Assembly (NCBI RefSeq): GCF_000787575.1 | Contig: NW_012236517.1 | Location: forward strand, 392,174-456,173 | Length of the DNA stretch: 64,000 bases | From: Acytostelium subglobosum LB1 | Taxonomy: Eukaryota; Evosea; Eumycetozoa; Acytosteliales; Acytosteliaceae | Direction of reading: 5' to 3' | In this document: piece after piece, positions 41,978 through 52,792 of the stretch | Position numbering within the stretch: position 1 is the first letter of the stretch | Layout: each line of letters begins with the position of its first letter | The notes under the pieces: model-generated | What the model saw: the letters and a program-made list of their open reading frames with translations, nothing else | Told to the model about the DNA's origin: nothing | Databases searched by the model: none | Position numbers and translations under genes: made by a program

Positions 41978-43032
41978 ATGATAAGACTGTGTTCATTGTT
42001 TAGATATACAGGCAGTTTGAATGCTAATCGATCATTGGCCACTTTGACCAGATGCTACACATCTGTTGCCAACAACAACAACAACAATAACATCAACAAC
42101 AATGCGATCAACAACACCGAAAATGACAATGACAGACCTGTAGACAGTAGTAGTAGCATTCAACAACATGCTCATCTTGATAAGAGTGAGTACATGATCA
42201 AAGATCGATCACTCAATCAATCAAATATGGTCCAGTTCACATGACTTACACGTGAATTCCAAACCTAGACTTGAGAGGCATTGGTGTATATCTACCTGGT
42301 GAAAGGGATGAGTACGAAGATGATGAAGACAATGAAGAGTTTGACGATGGAATGGATGAACGTGATAGACGTTTATTGGCAATGGTTGAAGATCAACAAA
42401 GAAATAATCCATTGTTGATGGGTGTAATGCCTCAACAACATAAAGTAGATGATTACCAATCGTTTGAACAACTTGAAGAGAGATGGCAGGTTGAGTACGA
42501 GAAGAAACAAGAGGCACTTGATCAGATGACACCCAGTGACTTTACCGAAAAGAACGATCAGAAGGTCGAGCTGTACAATACTATTTCAAATCGATTCTCC
42601 GTCGTCGATGAATCACAACACATTCACTTCAACAAACCCGAAGACAATCAAATACCTCACTACTCTGATCAGTTACCAGATGTAAACATAGAGTCAAATG
42701 ATGTATGTCCACTCCCATCAATCATTCAATCATTCAATCAATCATACTAACTTTAAACAAACTAGGACCTTTCGACAAGGATATCAAAGATCAAACAGAG
42801 GATGGTAAAGAATAAGGTTGCGAGTGGGCGTGTGACAATGGACATTATGAATACGATATATCAATTGCATAGAGAGGACCCAGTGACTAATAATGCTCAG
42901 ACATTGGCACAGCGATTCGCGTTGGATACCAAAGCGACTGAGAGTCTACTCAAGTACTTTACAGTTCCAATCATTGTCAAATACAACACTGGCGTAAAGT
43001 CAGGTCATTGGAGTGTTGTGTTTGAGAAGTGA
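41978..43032 (+). CDS. Mitochondrial protein with NDUFAF4-like C-terminal domain
   Basis: Three exons (41978-42185, 42269-42702, 42766-43032) give 302 aa. The N-terminus MIRLCSLFRYTGSLNANRSL is a plausible mitochondrial presequence, followed by an Asn-rich spacer. Residues about 75-210 are acidic and charged. The last exon, with RVTMDIMNTIYQLHREDP and KATESLLKYFTVPII, matches the pattern of the C-terminal part of NDUFAF4, a complex I assembly factor (which has a SLLKYFV block there). Orthology is inferred from this short region. The protein is longer than human NDUFAF4 (175 aa). Confidence 0.6.
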
Positions 43033-43610
43033 GTCAGTGAGTGACTCCACTCCTCATCCAACATCATCATCAACCATGTGCATGCTTCTTTCATTCATTG
43101 TTGGTTCAGGGAACGTTCATCGCGCGTGTGGCTTCCATCTCACTCCATCGTCCTGAGGTACATTATGTCCTCATGTATACGCAGATCACATGATCACACA
43201 CTTCGATCACTCACACACTATGTCTATCCAGGACACGACATGTCGTCTTTGGGAAACGACACTTCACACACTCACACACTCAAACACACCATCACCCACA
43301 ATCAATCTATGTTATGTATTCCAATTCCATATCAAGATATTCTGGTTGACCATCGGCTGATTGTATATCCAATTCATTAACTTTGTTTAAGTTGTTGGTC
43401 AACCTTGGGTCATCGCTCGTCGATGGTACAGTTCAATATTGGGTCTGGTGATGTTCACCGCGTTCCAACAACATTACATTTAAGTACTCAGTAGTTGGTA
43501 TAAAGTAAATCAATAACATAAACTACTAAGTTAATTAAATCGATATTATAAGTTATCCGATCAAATATTTATTTATAAACTAATAATAATAATAATAATT
43601 TAAAATAATA
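43033..43610. other. Intergenic stretch, no supported gene
   Basis: 578 bp. CA-rich sequence near 43190-43300 and AT-rich sequence before the next ATG. No gene or RNA recognised. Confidence 0.5.
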
Positions 43611-44636
43611 ATGGAAGGAAAACTTAATACCATCCGTTTAATATTCCCAAAGTCAACTCCAGAGGAGGCAATCAATGCACTTAAGGCCAACTCATGGAAC
43701 CTTGACCAAACAATAGATTATTTATTGACTACCACCGCAGTCAATGAGATTGAGATGAAGGAGTCATCAGCTGAGCTGGTCGAGCAACCAACTATCACAA
43801 CCACAACAAACACCAACACCGCCAAAGATGAGGAGAATGAGAGAATACTCAAGGAGTTCTTGGTGCTGGAGAAGCAACTGGTCGAGAAAACTAATCAACA
43901 GATCGTTCCACAGCCTCAGAGTGTTGAGCCGGTTCCAATGCCTGTCGAGGTGATTGAGTTGCCCAAACCATTGACTGCCCAGAAGATTGAAGCTGCCGAG
44001 ATCACACCAGAGCCACAACGTGACCTCAACCTCCTCAAGCGTATCGCCAACTCACTCAAGGCACTCGAGTTTGAGATCATCAAGAAGAGAACATATGAAC
44101 CAGAGGAAGACCTGCCAGCTCCAAAGATTGAGGAGGTGCCAGTGCCAGTACCAGTGCCAGTCATCAAAGTCGAGGAAGTTGTCGAGAAAGTTGTAGTCGA
44201 GGAGGTGATTGAGGAGAAGGACCCCAACAACAACAACAATGAGGTGGATGAGGAAGAGGAGACACTCAGCAAGAAGTTGTCACATGACTTGGAACACACG
44301 ATCGAGCAGTTGGAGTCCATGTTGAGCAACTCGTACGAAAAGTCTGAGAAGGTGCTCAAGACGATATTGGAGGAGATCGAGAGCTGGAACATCAAGGACA
44401 ATGTCAAGTCGCTGACCACAAGCATCAAGAATGAGTTGTCTGCCATCCTGGACTCGCTCTCATCGCTCATTGCACCGGCCAATCCAACAATCAACGAGCA
44501 GCGTGACGACCTCGAGAGGAAGCTGCAAGAGCTCAAGGCTCACAATGCCAGATTGATCGAGGAGAGAAAGATTGCCATCGAGAAGATTCAACGCTATGAG
44601 CACTCCAAGCAACTGGCCCAAGAGCATGTACAATAG
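43611..44636 (+). CDS. CUE/UBA-like domain and coiled-coil protein
   Basis: Single-exon, 341 aa. Residues 4-40 (TIRLIFPKSTPEEAINALKA, then WNLDQTIDYLL) fit a CUE-type ubiquitin-binding three-helix domain. The middle is acidic with a Pro/Val repeat (VPVPVPVPV, about 180-190) and a run of Glu/Asp/Asn. The C-terminus is coiled coil (NEQRDDLERKLQELKAHNAR). Ubiquitin binding is inferred from the fold pattern. The rest gives no family. Confidence 0.65.
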   Translation: MEGKLNTIRLIFPKSTPEEAINALKANSWNLDQTIDYLLTTTAVNEIEMKESSAELVEQPTITTTTNTNTAKDEENERILKEFLVLEKQLVEKTNQQIVPQPQSVEPVPMPVEVIELPKPLTAQKIEAAEITPEPQRDLNLLKRIANSLKALEFEIIKKRTYEPEEDLPAPKIEEVPVPVPVPVIKVEEVVEKVVVEEVIEEKDPNNNNNEVDEEEETLSKKLSHDLEHTIEQLESMLSNSYEKSEKVLKTILEEIESWNIKDNVKSLTTSIKNELSAILDSLSSLIAPANPTINEQRDDLERKLQELKAHNARLIEERKIAIEKIQRYEHSKQLAQEHVQ

Positions 44637-44702
44637 ACCATCCCCTGATGATGGAAGTAGTCCCCCACAAACTTGTTGTTGATGATGTCTTCGCTACCAC
44701 AC

Positions 44703-44752
44703 GTGTTGCCGCGTGTTTCCTTGTGTTTCCGCGAGTGTTTCCTTGTGTTGCC
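44703..44752. repeat. GTGTTTCC-type short tandem repeat in 3' region
   Basis: Five copies of GTGTTTCC or GTGTTGCC spaced 10-12 bp apart, alternating with GC and TT linkers, lie 67-116 bp after the stop of the CUE protein gene. Confidence 0.6.
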
Positions 44753-44900
44753 AACACAACTTCTAAATGGAATAAAGAGTTTGATTTAATGTTGTTATAC
44801 CTATACATTACATTGTAGATTGATTGATCGATTGTTTGTTGTTCGCTTGTTTGTTGCGCCAACTTGATGAGAATGAATGAACGAATGAGCCGATCATCAT

Positions 44901-45314
44901 CTACTTGGCGGGGGTACCCTTGCTGTTTGTCCGAGACATGAATCTCTGTTTGTCAACGGCGAATCGTTCGTGGACACCTTCGCCAATCTTCTCGACAGAG
45001 TCAAAGGCTTCAACATTGTACGTGATCTTTCTGTTGTCAATGGCTGTGATGGTGGCCACTGCACGCACTGACATGTTAACGGGTGTTGCACTGAGATGAC
45101 TGATATTGATCGATGTGCCAACTGTTGTCCAAGCACTGTCCAGCTTGCCATTGAGTGTCAACACAGCAGCACGCTCCATCAATGCTATCATCGAAGGTGT
45201 TGAATAGACCTCCACATCACCACTGCCAACACTTGTTGCCAACAATGTATTATCGACTACTGTTGTAGCCTCTGCCTGGTCACCGACTTGTGCACTCAAT
45301 GTAAATGTAGACAT
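44901..45314 (-). CDS. FlK-like hotdog-fold thioesterase
   Basis: Single-exon, 137 aa. The layout matches the fluoroacetyl-CoA-specific thioesterase (FlK) group: VYSTPSMIALMERAAV supplies Thr39 and Glu47, and TSINISHLSAT supplies His73, corresponding to the FlK catalytic triad of Thr, Glu and His. The domain hydrolyses short acyl-CoAs, but only Streptomyces FlK is known to favour fluoroacetyl-CoA. Here the substrate is unknown. This group is mainly bacterial, so an old transfer is possible. It shares a 153-bp divergent promoter with MCM8. Confidence 0.85.
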   Translation of the reverse strand: MSTFTLSAQVGDQAEATTVVDNTLLATSVGSGDVEVYSTPSMIALMERAAVLTLNGKLDSAWTTVGTSINISHLSATPVNMSVRAVATITAIDNRKITYNVEAFDSVEKIGEGVHERFAVDKQRFMSRTNSKGTPAK

Positions 45315-45467
45315 TGTATGTATCTGTATCTGTATCTTTATCTGTATTACTTTTTCTAAGAATTAAAACTTAATTTATGGGTATCAAGGTTAGATCTTCA
45401 CTTTCAAGTTCTTCCCTCAACTCAAATTGAACTTGGCTAACAGATAATATAGATACAGATAATAATA
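45315..45467. promoter_or_regulatory. Compact bidirectional promoter, thioesterase and mcm8
   Basis: Only 153 bp separate the two divergent ATGs. The interval is AT-rich with TATCTGTATC-type repeats on one side and AGATAATA on the other. Confidence 0.55.
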
Positions 45468-48081
45468 ATGGATGACGATGAATATGATGTAAAACATAAT
45501 CACAGTACACAGTTGGTACATTTTGCAATGGATGATGATGGTGAAGAAGTGATTGAACATGTATATCCAAACATTGACACATTGGATCAATTGATTGGAA
45601 GGGACTTGTACTTCCTACCATTCAACACATCAACAATATCCGGTGATGACCTCTCTACTGCCATGGAGAAAGAGTCCCTACTCAATGAAGACAGGCTCAG
45701 ATTCATTCAAAGATGTATGCCATGTTTCAGAGAGTTATGTAAAGAAGTATGTATGTTCGATTGTTGTCATTGATGCGATTGGTCGATTGAATTTGTAACT
45801 AACAATGACATGAAATAGAATATATATGCATGTGATGAGAACAATACAATACCATTGGACTTTGTATCACTCAAGAGCTTTGTGTTTAAACAGGATGATG
45901 GCTTTGAGAGGATGATCTTTGATCGACCTCAGTTCGTCTTTGACTGTATTGGTGTGGTACTCTATCAGATATTGTACTGTCCTTTGGTCAAGGGCCCCAA
46001 CAAGGCCGTGACATTCAGTCAGAACACAGCAATGTCATTGGCAACAAAGAAGAAAGTCAATGTGCGCATTTTCAACTACCCTTCATGTTACATTCGAACA
46101 CTCAAATCCAACCTCATTGGCAAGCTGGTGGCGATCAAGGGCACTGTCATTCGTGTGGGCAATGTTCGTCCATTCGTCAAGTCAATGTCATACAAGTGTC
46201 CATTGTGCTCGACTGTTCAGCTCAAGTACTTCAACGAGGGACGCACGAGCATGCCCACATCATGCGTTGGGTATGACTGTCCGAGCAAGTCGTTCGAGCC
46301 ATTGCGGTCGACCGCTGTGACGGTAGACTGGCAGAAGATCAGACTTCAAGAGGATGCAGATCAGAAGGATCAGAAGAGTGGCATCCCAAAGAACATTGAA
46401 TGCGAGCTCACCGAAGACTTGGTCGAGACCGTCGTACCAGGTGACATTGTGACAGTTTGTGGAATCATCAAGGTGCTCAAGCAAGAGGAAGGTGGCAACA
46501 GCAGCAGCAACAAGGCAATATACTTTATGTACCTGGATGCCAACTCGATTGACTCAAACAAACAGGTGGATTCTGCTGGCAAAGCTGATATCACCAACTT
46601 CTCAATCAAAGACATGTATGGAATCAAGTCGATTGCAGAACAACCAAACCTGTTCAAACTGATCGTCAACTCAATATGCCCGTCAATCTATGGACAGGAG
46701 ATGGTCAAGGCAGGTCTGTCACTGGCGCTCTTTGGTGGCAATCCACGGAACCTACAGGATAAGAATCGTTTGCCAATAAGAGGCGACCCTCATGTATTGA
46801 TCGTTGGTGATCCTGGTCTCGGCAAGAGTCAGATGCTAAAGGCCTTCCAAACCATCTCACCTCGAGGTGTATACGTCAGTGGAGGATACACAACGACAAC
46901 AGGACTGACAGTGTCACTGCACAGAGAGAGTGGATCAGGTGACTTTGCACTTGAGGCAGGAGCATTGGTGCTTGGTGATCAAGGATGCTGTTGCATTGAC
47001 GAGTTTGACAAGATGAAGAAAGAGCATCCAGCCCTCCTAGAAGCCATGGAGCAACAGTCCGTCAGTATTGCCAAGGCTGGAATCGTCTGCAACCTACCAG
47101 CCAGGACATCAGTCATTGCTGCAGCCAATCCTGTTGGTGGTCATTACAAGTAAGTTCTTGTCCCTCAGCACCAATCAATGTTGTTCATATGACTTACATC
47201 AATCAATCAATCAACATTTGACAGTCGTGCCAAGACTGTGTCAGAGAACATCAAGATGAGCTCACCTTTGCTGTCTCGTTTCGACCTCATCTTTGTGCTC
47301 CTGGACAAGCCCAATGAGGGCATGGACAGGATCATCTCTCATCATATTTTGGATGTAAGTATGAAAAGTCATTGACTTTGAAACACAAACTTACCTTCAT
47401 ATACAGCTACACTCTGCAGGAAACGATCATAAAAGAAAGGCAACACCAAGTCAACAGTTCTTCACACCACTGACCAATAGTAGTCAGGCATCAGGTAGAC
47501 AATCTATACTTCATAGGCTGATACTGCAGTCTGGTGAAGAGTTTGACGCGATAGCACCGCTGATCCTACGCAAGTACATCTCTTATGCAAAGAAGTACGT
47601 GTTCCCAGTGCTTTCCGAGGACGCAATCAAGGTCATACAGGAGTTTTACTTGGATCTACGTGATCGTTCAACCAAGCAGGACAGCGCCCCAGTCACAACG
47701 AGACAACTTGAATCATTGATCAGACTATCAGAGGCTCGCGCCAAGCTGGAGCTGCGAGAGGAGGTCACCAAGGATGACGCGTTGGACGTGGTGGAAATCA
47801 TGAAGGAGTCGATCATGGAGGTGTTTGAGGATGAGTATGGCAAGGTGGACTTTAGGCGAACGTCTCGTATGGGCAAGTCATCAATGGTGAAGAAGGTCTC
47901 AGCACTCTTGAGCAAGGAGTGCAACAAGACTGGTGTGGACGAGTACACTGATAATCAGATCTACAAGTTGATGAAGGATAACAAAATGCCACTGGAGAAC
48001 TTTACAGAGATACTAGAGACACTCAATCATCAAGGATTCGTCTTGAAGAAAGGTGGCAAATACAAGGTACAATCTTACTGA
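45468..48081 (+). CDS. mcm8: DNA helicase MCM8
   Basis: Four exons (45468-45746, 45819-47149, 47225-47354, 47407-48081) give 804 aa. The MCM ATPase is complete: Walker [11 protein letters not shown] near residue 423, Walker [10 protein letters not shown], sensor [16 protein letters not shown], and arginine finger [11 protein letters not shown]. The N-terminal OB region has a zinc finger, CPLCSTVQ with later CVGYDCP. Residue choices such as [16 protein letters not shown] and [11 protein letters not shown] are those of MCM8. MCM8 works with MCM9 in homologous recombination repair. A C-terminal winged helix is present. Confidence 0.94.
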
Positions 48082-48116
48082 TTATTTATTTTATTTATAT
48101 ACATCCATTCATTGTT

Positions 48117-49112
48117 CTAGAACTCTACAACTACTTTTCCAAAGAGGTCGCCAGAGTCAAGGATCTTGTGACCAGCGGGTACTGATTCAATTCCTTTGAG
48201 TACTTGTCCAACTATAGATGGTACTTTTTGGGTGGAGAGGAACTTGGTGATGAATAGTTGAGCACGTTCAACTGCCTGTGGATTAGGATAGAATGATGAT
48301 ACACTATATCCTTTGATGGTCAAGTGATTACCAATGGTTGCGCCAACAGGTAGTACAGTAGGCTCACTCGACAACATTCCATATAGGATTAATGTTGCTT
48401 CATAAGCTGCTGCAAACACCAACTTCTCGAGCTGAGGACCGCCGACTGGGTCCAAGAATAGGTTGGCACCTGCTCCCTTGGTGAGCTCTCTGATTCGTTT
48501 GACCAAGTCCTCTTCGCCAGTGGCAATGAAGTGATCAGCACCCTGGGCAATGATCTGATCCTTCTTGGCATTTGTTCTGCTTAGTGCAATCACAGTGGCT
48601 CCAAATGATTTGACATAATGGATGAATGCAAGCGCAACTGAGCTGCTAGCCGCGGTGACAACTACAGTGTCTGTGCTCTTGATAGTAAGGCCATACTCAT
48701 ATATTGCAAAGTATGCTGTAAGGTACGCAGTCCAGGTGGCAGCTGCATCAGTGAATGATTGATCGACTGGGATGTGAGCTAGTTGGTTCTCTGGGAGAAC
48801 AATGTGTTCAGAGTTGGTGGTTATACTGGAAGTTGGTACGACTACGACACGATCTCCAACTTTGAACTTGGTTACTGTATTTCCAATTGCATCGACTGTG
48901 CCTGCTGCTTCATATCCTATTCCACTGGGCAAAGTTGGTTTGATAAAGAATAAACCAGCTCTAATTAAAGCCTCAGCTCTGTTTAGACCAACTGCTGCAA
49001 CCTTCACTCTTACCTGACCATCACCTGGTGTTGGTACTGGAACCTCTTTAACTTTTAGTACATCTGATGGTCCGTATTGTTCAAAAATAATTGTTTTAGA
49101 TAAAGTAGACAT
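48117..49112 (-). CDS. Zinc-type/quinone oxidoreductase (MDR superfamily)
   Basis: Single-exon, 331 aa. N-terminal GroES-like fold (GDGQVRVKVAAVGLNRAEAL, then GIGYEAAGTVDAIG) and a Rossmann domain. The usual AASSxVG-type nucleotide motif reads VVTAASSSVALAFIHYVKSF. Catalytic zinc ligands of alcohol dehydrogenases are missing, as in quinone reductases (CryZ-like). It would reduce quinones or enones with NADPH. 35 bp from the end of MCM8, convergent. Confidence 0.88.
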   Translation of the reverse strand: MSTLSKTIIFEQYGPSDVLKVKEVPVPTPGDGQVRVKVAAVGLNRAEALIRAGLFFIKPTLPSGIGYEAAGTVDAIGNTVTKFKVGDRVVVVPTSSITTNSEHIVLPENQLAHIPVDQSFTDAAATWTAYLTAYFAIYEYGLTIKSTDTVVVTAASSSVALAFIHYVKSFGATVIALSRTNAKKDQIIAQGADHFIATGEEDLVKRIRELTKGAGANLFLDPVGGPQLEKLVFAAAYEATLILYGMLSSEPTVLPVGATIGNHLTIKGYSVSSFYPNPQAVERAQLFITKFLSTQKVPSIVGQVLKGIESVPAGHKILDSGDLFGKVVVEF

Positions 49113-49467
49113 TATTTATAATTAATAGAATGATTGATTAATAGTTTGATGATTGATTGATTAATTGATTGATTGATAATTGTTTGTTTGTTTGTTTGTT
49201 TGTTGATGGATTGTTTAATGATGACCGAAGGAGGATTATATACTACTTTATTTCATTCCAATGATCATTGGAAGTCTTTGGAATGGAACCCCCTTTGCTT
49301 CATGAATGACACACTCCAAACGATGTTTTGTTGAAGATCGTGGGGTGATCGATTCAGGAACGTGGGGGAGGTACTGAGCAGAACTCGTTTTGAGAACAAT
49401 AGACGTCCCAGGGTTTTACCTATTTTGGAAACATGAGTAATATACATTTCATATTGCTGCAACACCT
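49113..49467. other. Intergenic region with an 18-bp palindrome
   Basis: Upstream of the oxidoreductase. TGTT repeats at 49181-49204 and a perfect palindrome TTCCAATGATCATTGGAA at 49256-49273. No gene seen. Confidence 0.6.
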
Positions 49468-52400
49468 TTATTGATTGCCTTTGGCAAGGACAATCTTGGT
49501 CTTGAACGACTCGAGTGACTTGATAACAGTGTCGAGGTCTGGTCTGTTTTGAGGATCAGCATCCCAACATTGTTTCAACAACTGTTGAATTGGCAATGGT
49601 ACCTTGGTCTCATCAACCAATGGTCTCTTATTCTATATTTGTGATAAATGTAATGTTAGTTACAGGTATATCTATCGGATGGATGATGGATGATGGAAGT
49701 CATAGTCTAGCGTGAGATGGGAGAATGGCACTTGGTAACTTACATATTTGGCAGTATGATGGATTATCTGGAAGTCATAGTCTAGCTTGAGATGGGAGAA
49801 TGGCACTTGGTAACTTCCATTGATACATCGTTGGATCAGCTCCCATAATACAATCGAATAACTATACACATCTGATTTGGTACTATACTTCTTGGAGCTA
49901 AATGAATGATTGAAAGATTGATTAGGTAGTGCTAGGTGGTCGCAATTGAAAGTGGTTGTTTGTTGACTACCTACAAGAACAGCTCTGGAGGAGAGTACAT
50001 AAACTTTCCTTTTATCAACCCCAGAGATACGTCATTCTCATGGATGTTGAACCTTGAAAGTCCAAAGTCTGTTATCTTGATGCTCTTCTCTATATCGAAT
50101 ACAAAACTCTCATTGCTGTGACAATAAGGCATGTTAATTAGGGCACAATGAAGAGTTATATGTAAGTACTTACGTTATACCTCTGTGTAAGATGGCTGGC
50201 TTGTGTTGATGAAGTTCATTGATTGATACTGCCACTTGTATTGCCACATCCAGAGTGTTCTCCCATGTGAATGATTGAGCGATGGTCTCATCCTTCATTG
50301 CATCGAGTAGTGACATGTTGGGCGTGTACTCTGAGATGGTGGCAAACTCCTTGTCATTATAGACAACGCCGTAGAAGTGGAATATTCTTGGAGAGGTAAG
50401 ACTCGCCAGGATGTCCAACTCCTTCAACTCAAACTCCTTAACACTTGAGTTCATCTGTTTGATCAGTACCTGCTTTGTCTTGTACACGCCAGAGTGTAAT
50501 ATGTAAGACTCTGTCTTCTTGATGAACTTCATGTCCGATATCTCAGTTGGGTCGATTCTCCAGTTGAACAGTGTCTGTTTCTCAACAGCCACAGCCACTG
50601 GCTTTGTAACCGCGCCACTACCATTATTTGACTCTGTCTTGTCCGTGTCCTCGTGGATCACAAACATTGACTTTAGACGTCCAATAATATGTTGGAAGTC
50701 AGGTCTATCTTCCGGCTTCCTCTTGCAGCTGTTGTGATTGGGAGTAAGTTAGTGGATGGGCTGTGGCAAGACGAACACACTCGACCATCGCGATACATAC
50801 CAATCTTTGATGAGCTGGGCGTAGGGGAGGGGGCATGTATCAGGGATGACGGGATGTCCAAGCTCAGAGTTAGCGATGTTTCCACTTGGTGTCTTGTGTG
50901 TGAGGATCTCCCAGAGCACTACACCAAAGCTAAAGACGTCGGCTTTGGTCGAGTATCCAGAGCCACCAAACACTTCGGGTGCAATCCATGGGAGTGTGCC
51001 ACAGAAGGTCTTGGCCACCTCGTTACCACTTGAGAATCTAGACAGGCCAAAGTCTGACACTTTGACATTGTAGTTATTGTCCACCAACAAGTTGACAGAC
51101 TTTAGATCACGATGTATGATCTTGGGATTATAAGTATGCAGATAGTTCATTCCTTGGGCAATGTCCAGACACATCTTCACCTTTGTATTCCAACCAATCT
51201 CCTTCTTTGCATCCAACACATGTCTCAACGATCCACTATTCAAGTACTCTGTGATGATTGCCAGGTTGCCCTTCAATAGGCATGTTCTGGAGGTTGTGGG
51301 AGGGTGTGTAAGTGATTGTTTGATTGATTGATTGATTGAGTGATTGGAATAGATCCAGTGATAGATTGAATGATTGAATGGACAAAGTTGGTGATGTTTG
51401 GAATGGTTCCAATCACTCGTGATTGATTAATGGTGTGGGTGGGATGGTTCCAGGACTTACCCCATGAAGAGGACGACGTTGGGATGCCTCAGACACTTGA
51501 GTATGAGGGTCTCCTTCTCAAACTCTCCATTCTTCTCTTTGTGTAATAGTGACCGAAAGATGATCTTGACGGCCACTTGTGTGCCGCGCCATTCGTAGAG
51601 ACTGACCTCGCCACATGATCCTTTGCCCAATTGCTTGACATAGACAAGTTCGTCCTCTGACAGATTCATCCTTGACTCGTCTGTTACGTATACTGGTGAG
51701 CTATCCTTCTTTGACCTGCTTACTGTTGATGTTGTCGTTGTTGTAGTCGTTGTCGTGTTGGCAGAGACTGTCTTTGTCCTTGTTGATGGATGTTCCACTC
51801 TTAACTTCTTGACAAAGTGACTCTCATCATCATCACGCTCTCTCTTGTTATTGTTATTGATGTTGTTTGACTCTGCTTGGTGTGGCTTATGATTGGCATG
51901 GTGTTGTTGTTGCTTGTTGTTCTCAACATCTTCATCATCTTCATCATCATGTAGGTCATCAAACTCTTCGGTGTGATCGATCTGCGTGGCACATTCATCA
52001 TCGATGTTGGTCTCCATCGACTCCATCATGTCATCCTCAATGACTATGACCAATGGTTGTACATGTGGATTAAGATATATATGATCATCATTCTTCAGGA
52101 TGATAGTCTGTCCCTTTGTTATCTTGACCGATATCTTCTTCTTATTGTTGTCATCATCACTTGTGTTTGAAGTGTCTGGTCTCTCGACACCATTACTTCC
52201 ATTACTACTATTATTGTTACTATCCTGATGGTCATCACCATCAACGTCGTCATCATCATCGCCATCATTCAATCTTGTCAACAGACTCTTGTTCTCATGC
52301 AGTTGTGTGTATGTGACTTGAGACAAGTCCTTTGAAACAACTATATCAGCATGTGATCGACTAAATTAATCAAGATATGTGTCAGATATCATTATCAATC

Positions 52401-52566
52401 ATCTTTGGGAGGCCTGTAACTTTGGACCAACATACCTTATTCTGTTGTCTGATATGAATGTTGGACGACCTCTACCAATAACATTGGAACCAAACTCCAA
52501 TGCATATTCCTTTACATCTTGATCTTTGGTTGTTGTTAACAATCTAAGCTTGGCTGTGATTGTCAT
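49468..52566 (-). CDS. FHA domain, TKL kinase and C-terminal pseudokinase protein
   Basis: Seven exons (52566-52436, 52360-51461, 51286-50801, 50728-50174, 50115-49975, 49897-49744, 49632-49468) give 843 aa. An FHA domain lies at residues about 20-80, with GSNVIGRGRP and NRISRSHADIVV. A long acidic, Asn-rich linker follows. Kinase 1 (about 270-520) is a complete TKL kinase: GKGSCGEV, VAVKII, HRDLKSVNLL, DFGLSRF and GTLPWIAPEVFGG. Kinase 2 (about 562-835) keeps VLIKQMN and DFGLSRF, but its glycine loop is lost and HRD reads HRGIT, so it is probably inactive and regulatory. FHA domains bind phosphothreonine, which points to phospho-dependent recruitment. Tandem TKL kinases are common in dictyostelids. 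The FHA addition is notable. Confidence 0.9.
49694..49818. repeat. 50-bp direct repeat across exon 6 and intron 6 of the kinase gene
   Basis: 49769-49818 (exonic) and 49694-49743 (first 50 bases of the intron) are the same sequence with two mismatches, 75 bp apart. One mismatch changes GGAAGT to the GTAAGT splice donor. Confidence 0.9.
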
Positions 52567-52792
52567 CCTTCCTTCCTTCTCTAAGATGTATTATATATAT
52601 ATATATATAAATAACTGATGATGATGATGTCACGTGAATGAATGAATCAATGATTGAATCAAAAGATCTAGTTTTGGTTGGAATCGAATCAAAAACACAA
52701 CTCGATGCCCCTTCATTTCACTATCTATCAACACAACACATTGTTGTTGTGAAAGAGATAATATATATATGTTATTATTTGTTATTACTACT

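Noticed and set aside
43078-43380. 100-codon frame after the NDUFAF4-like gene
   Set aside because: Composition is His/Ser-rich and repeats CACACT runs. No start context, splice or family evidence.
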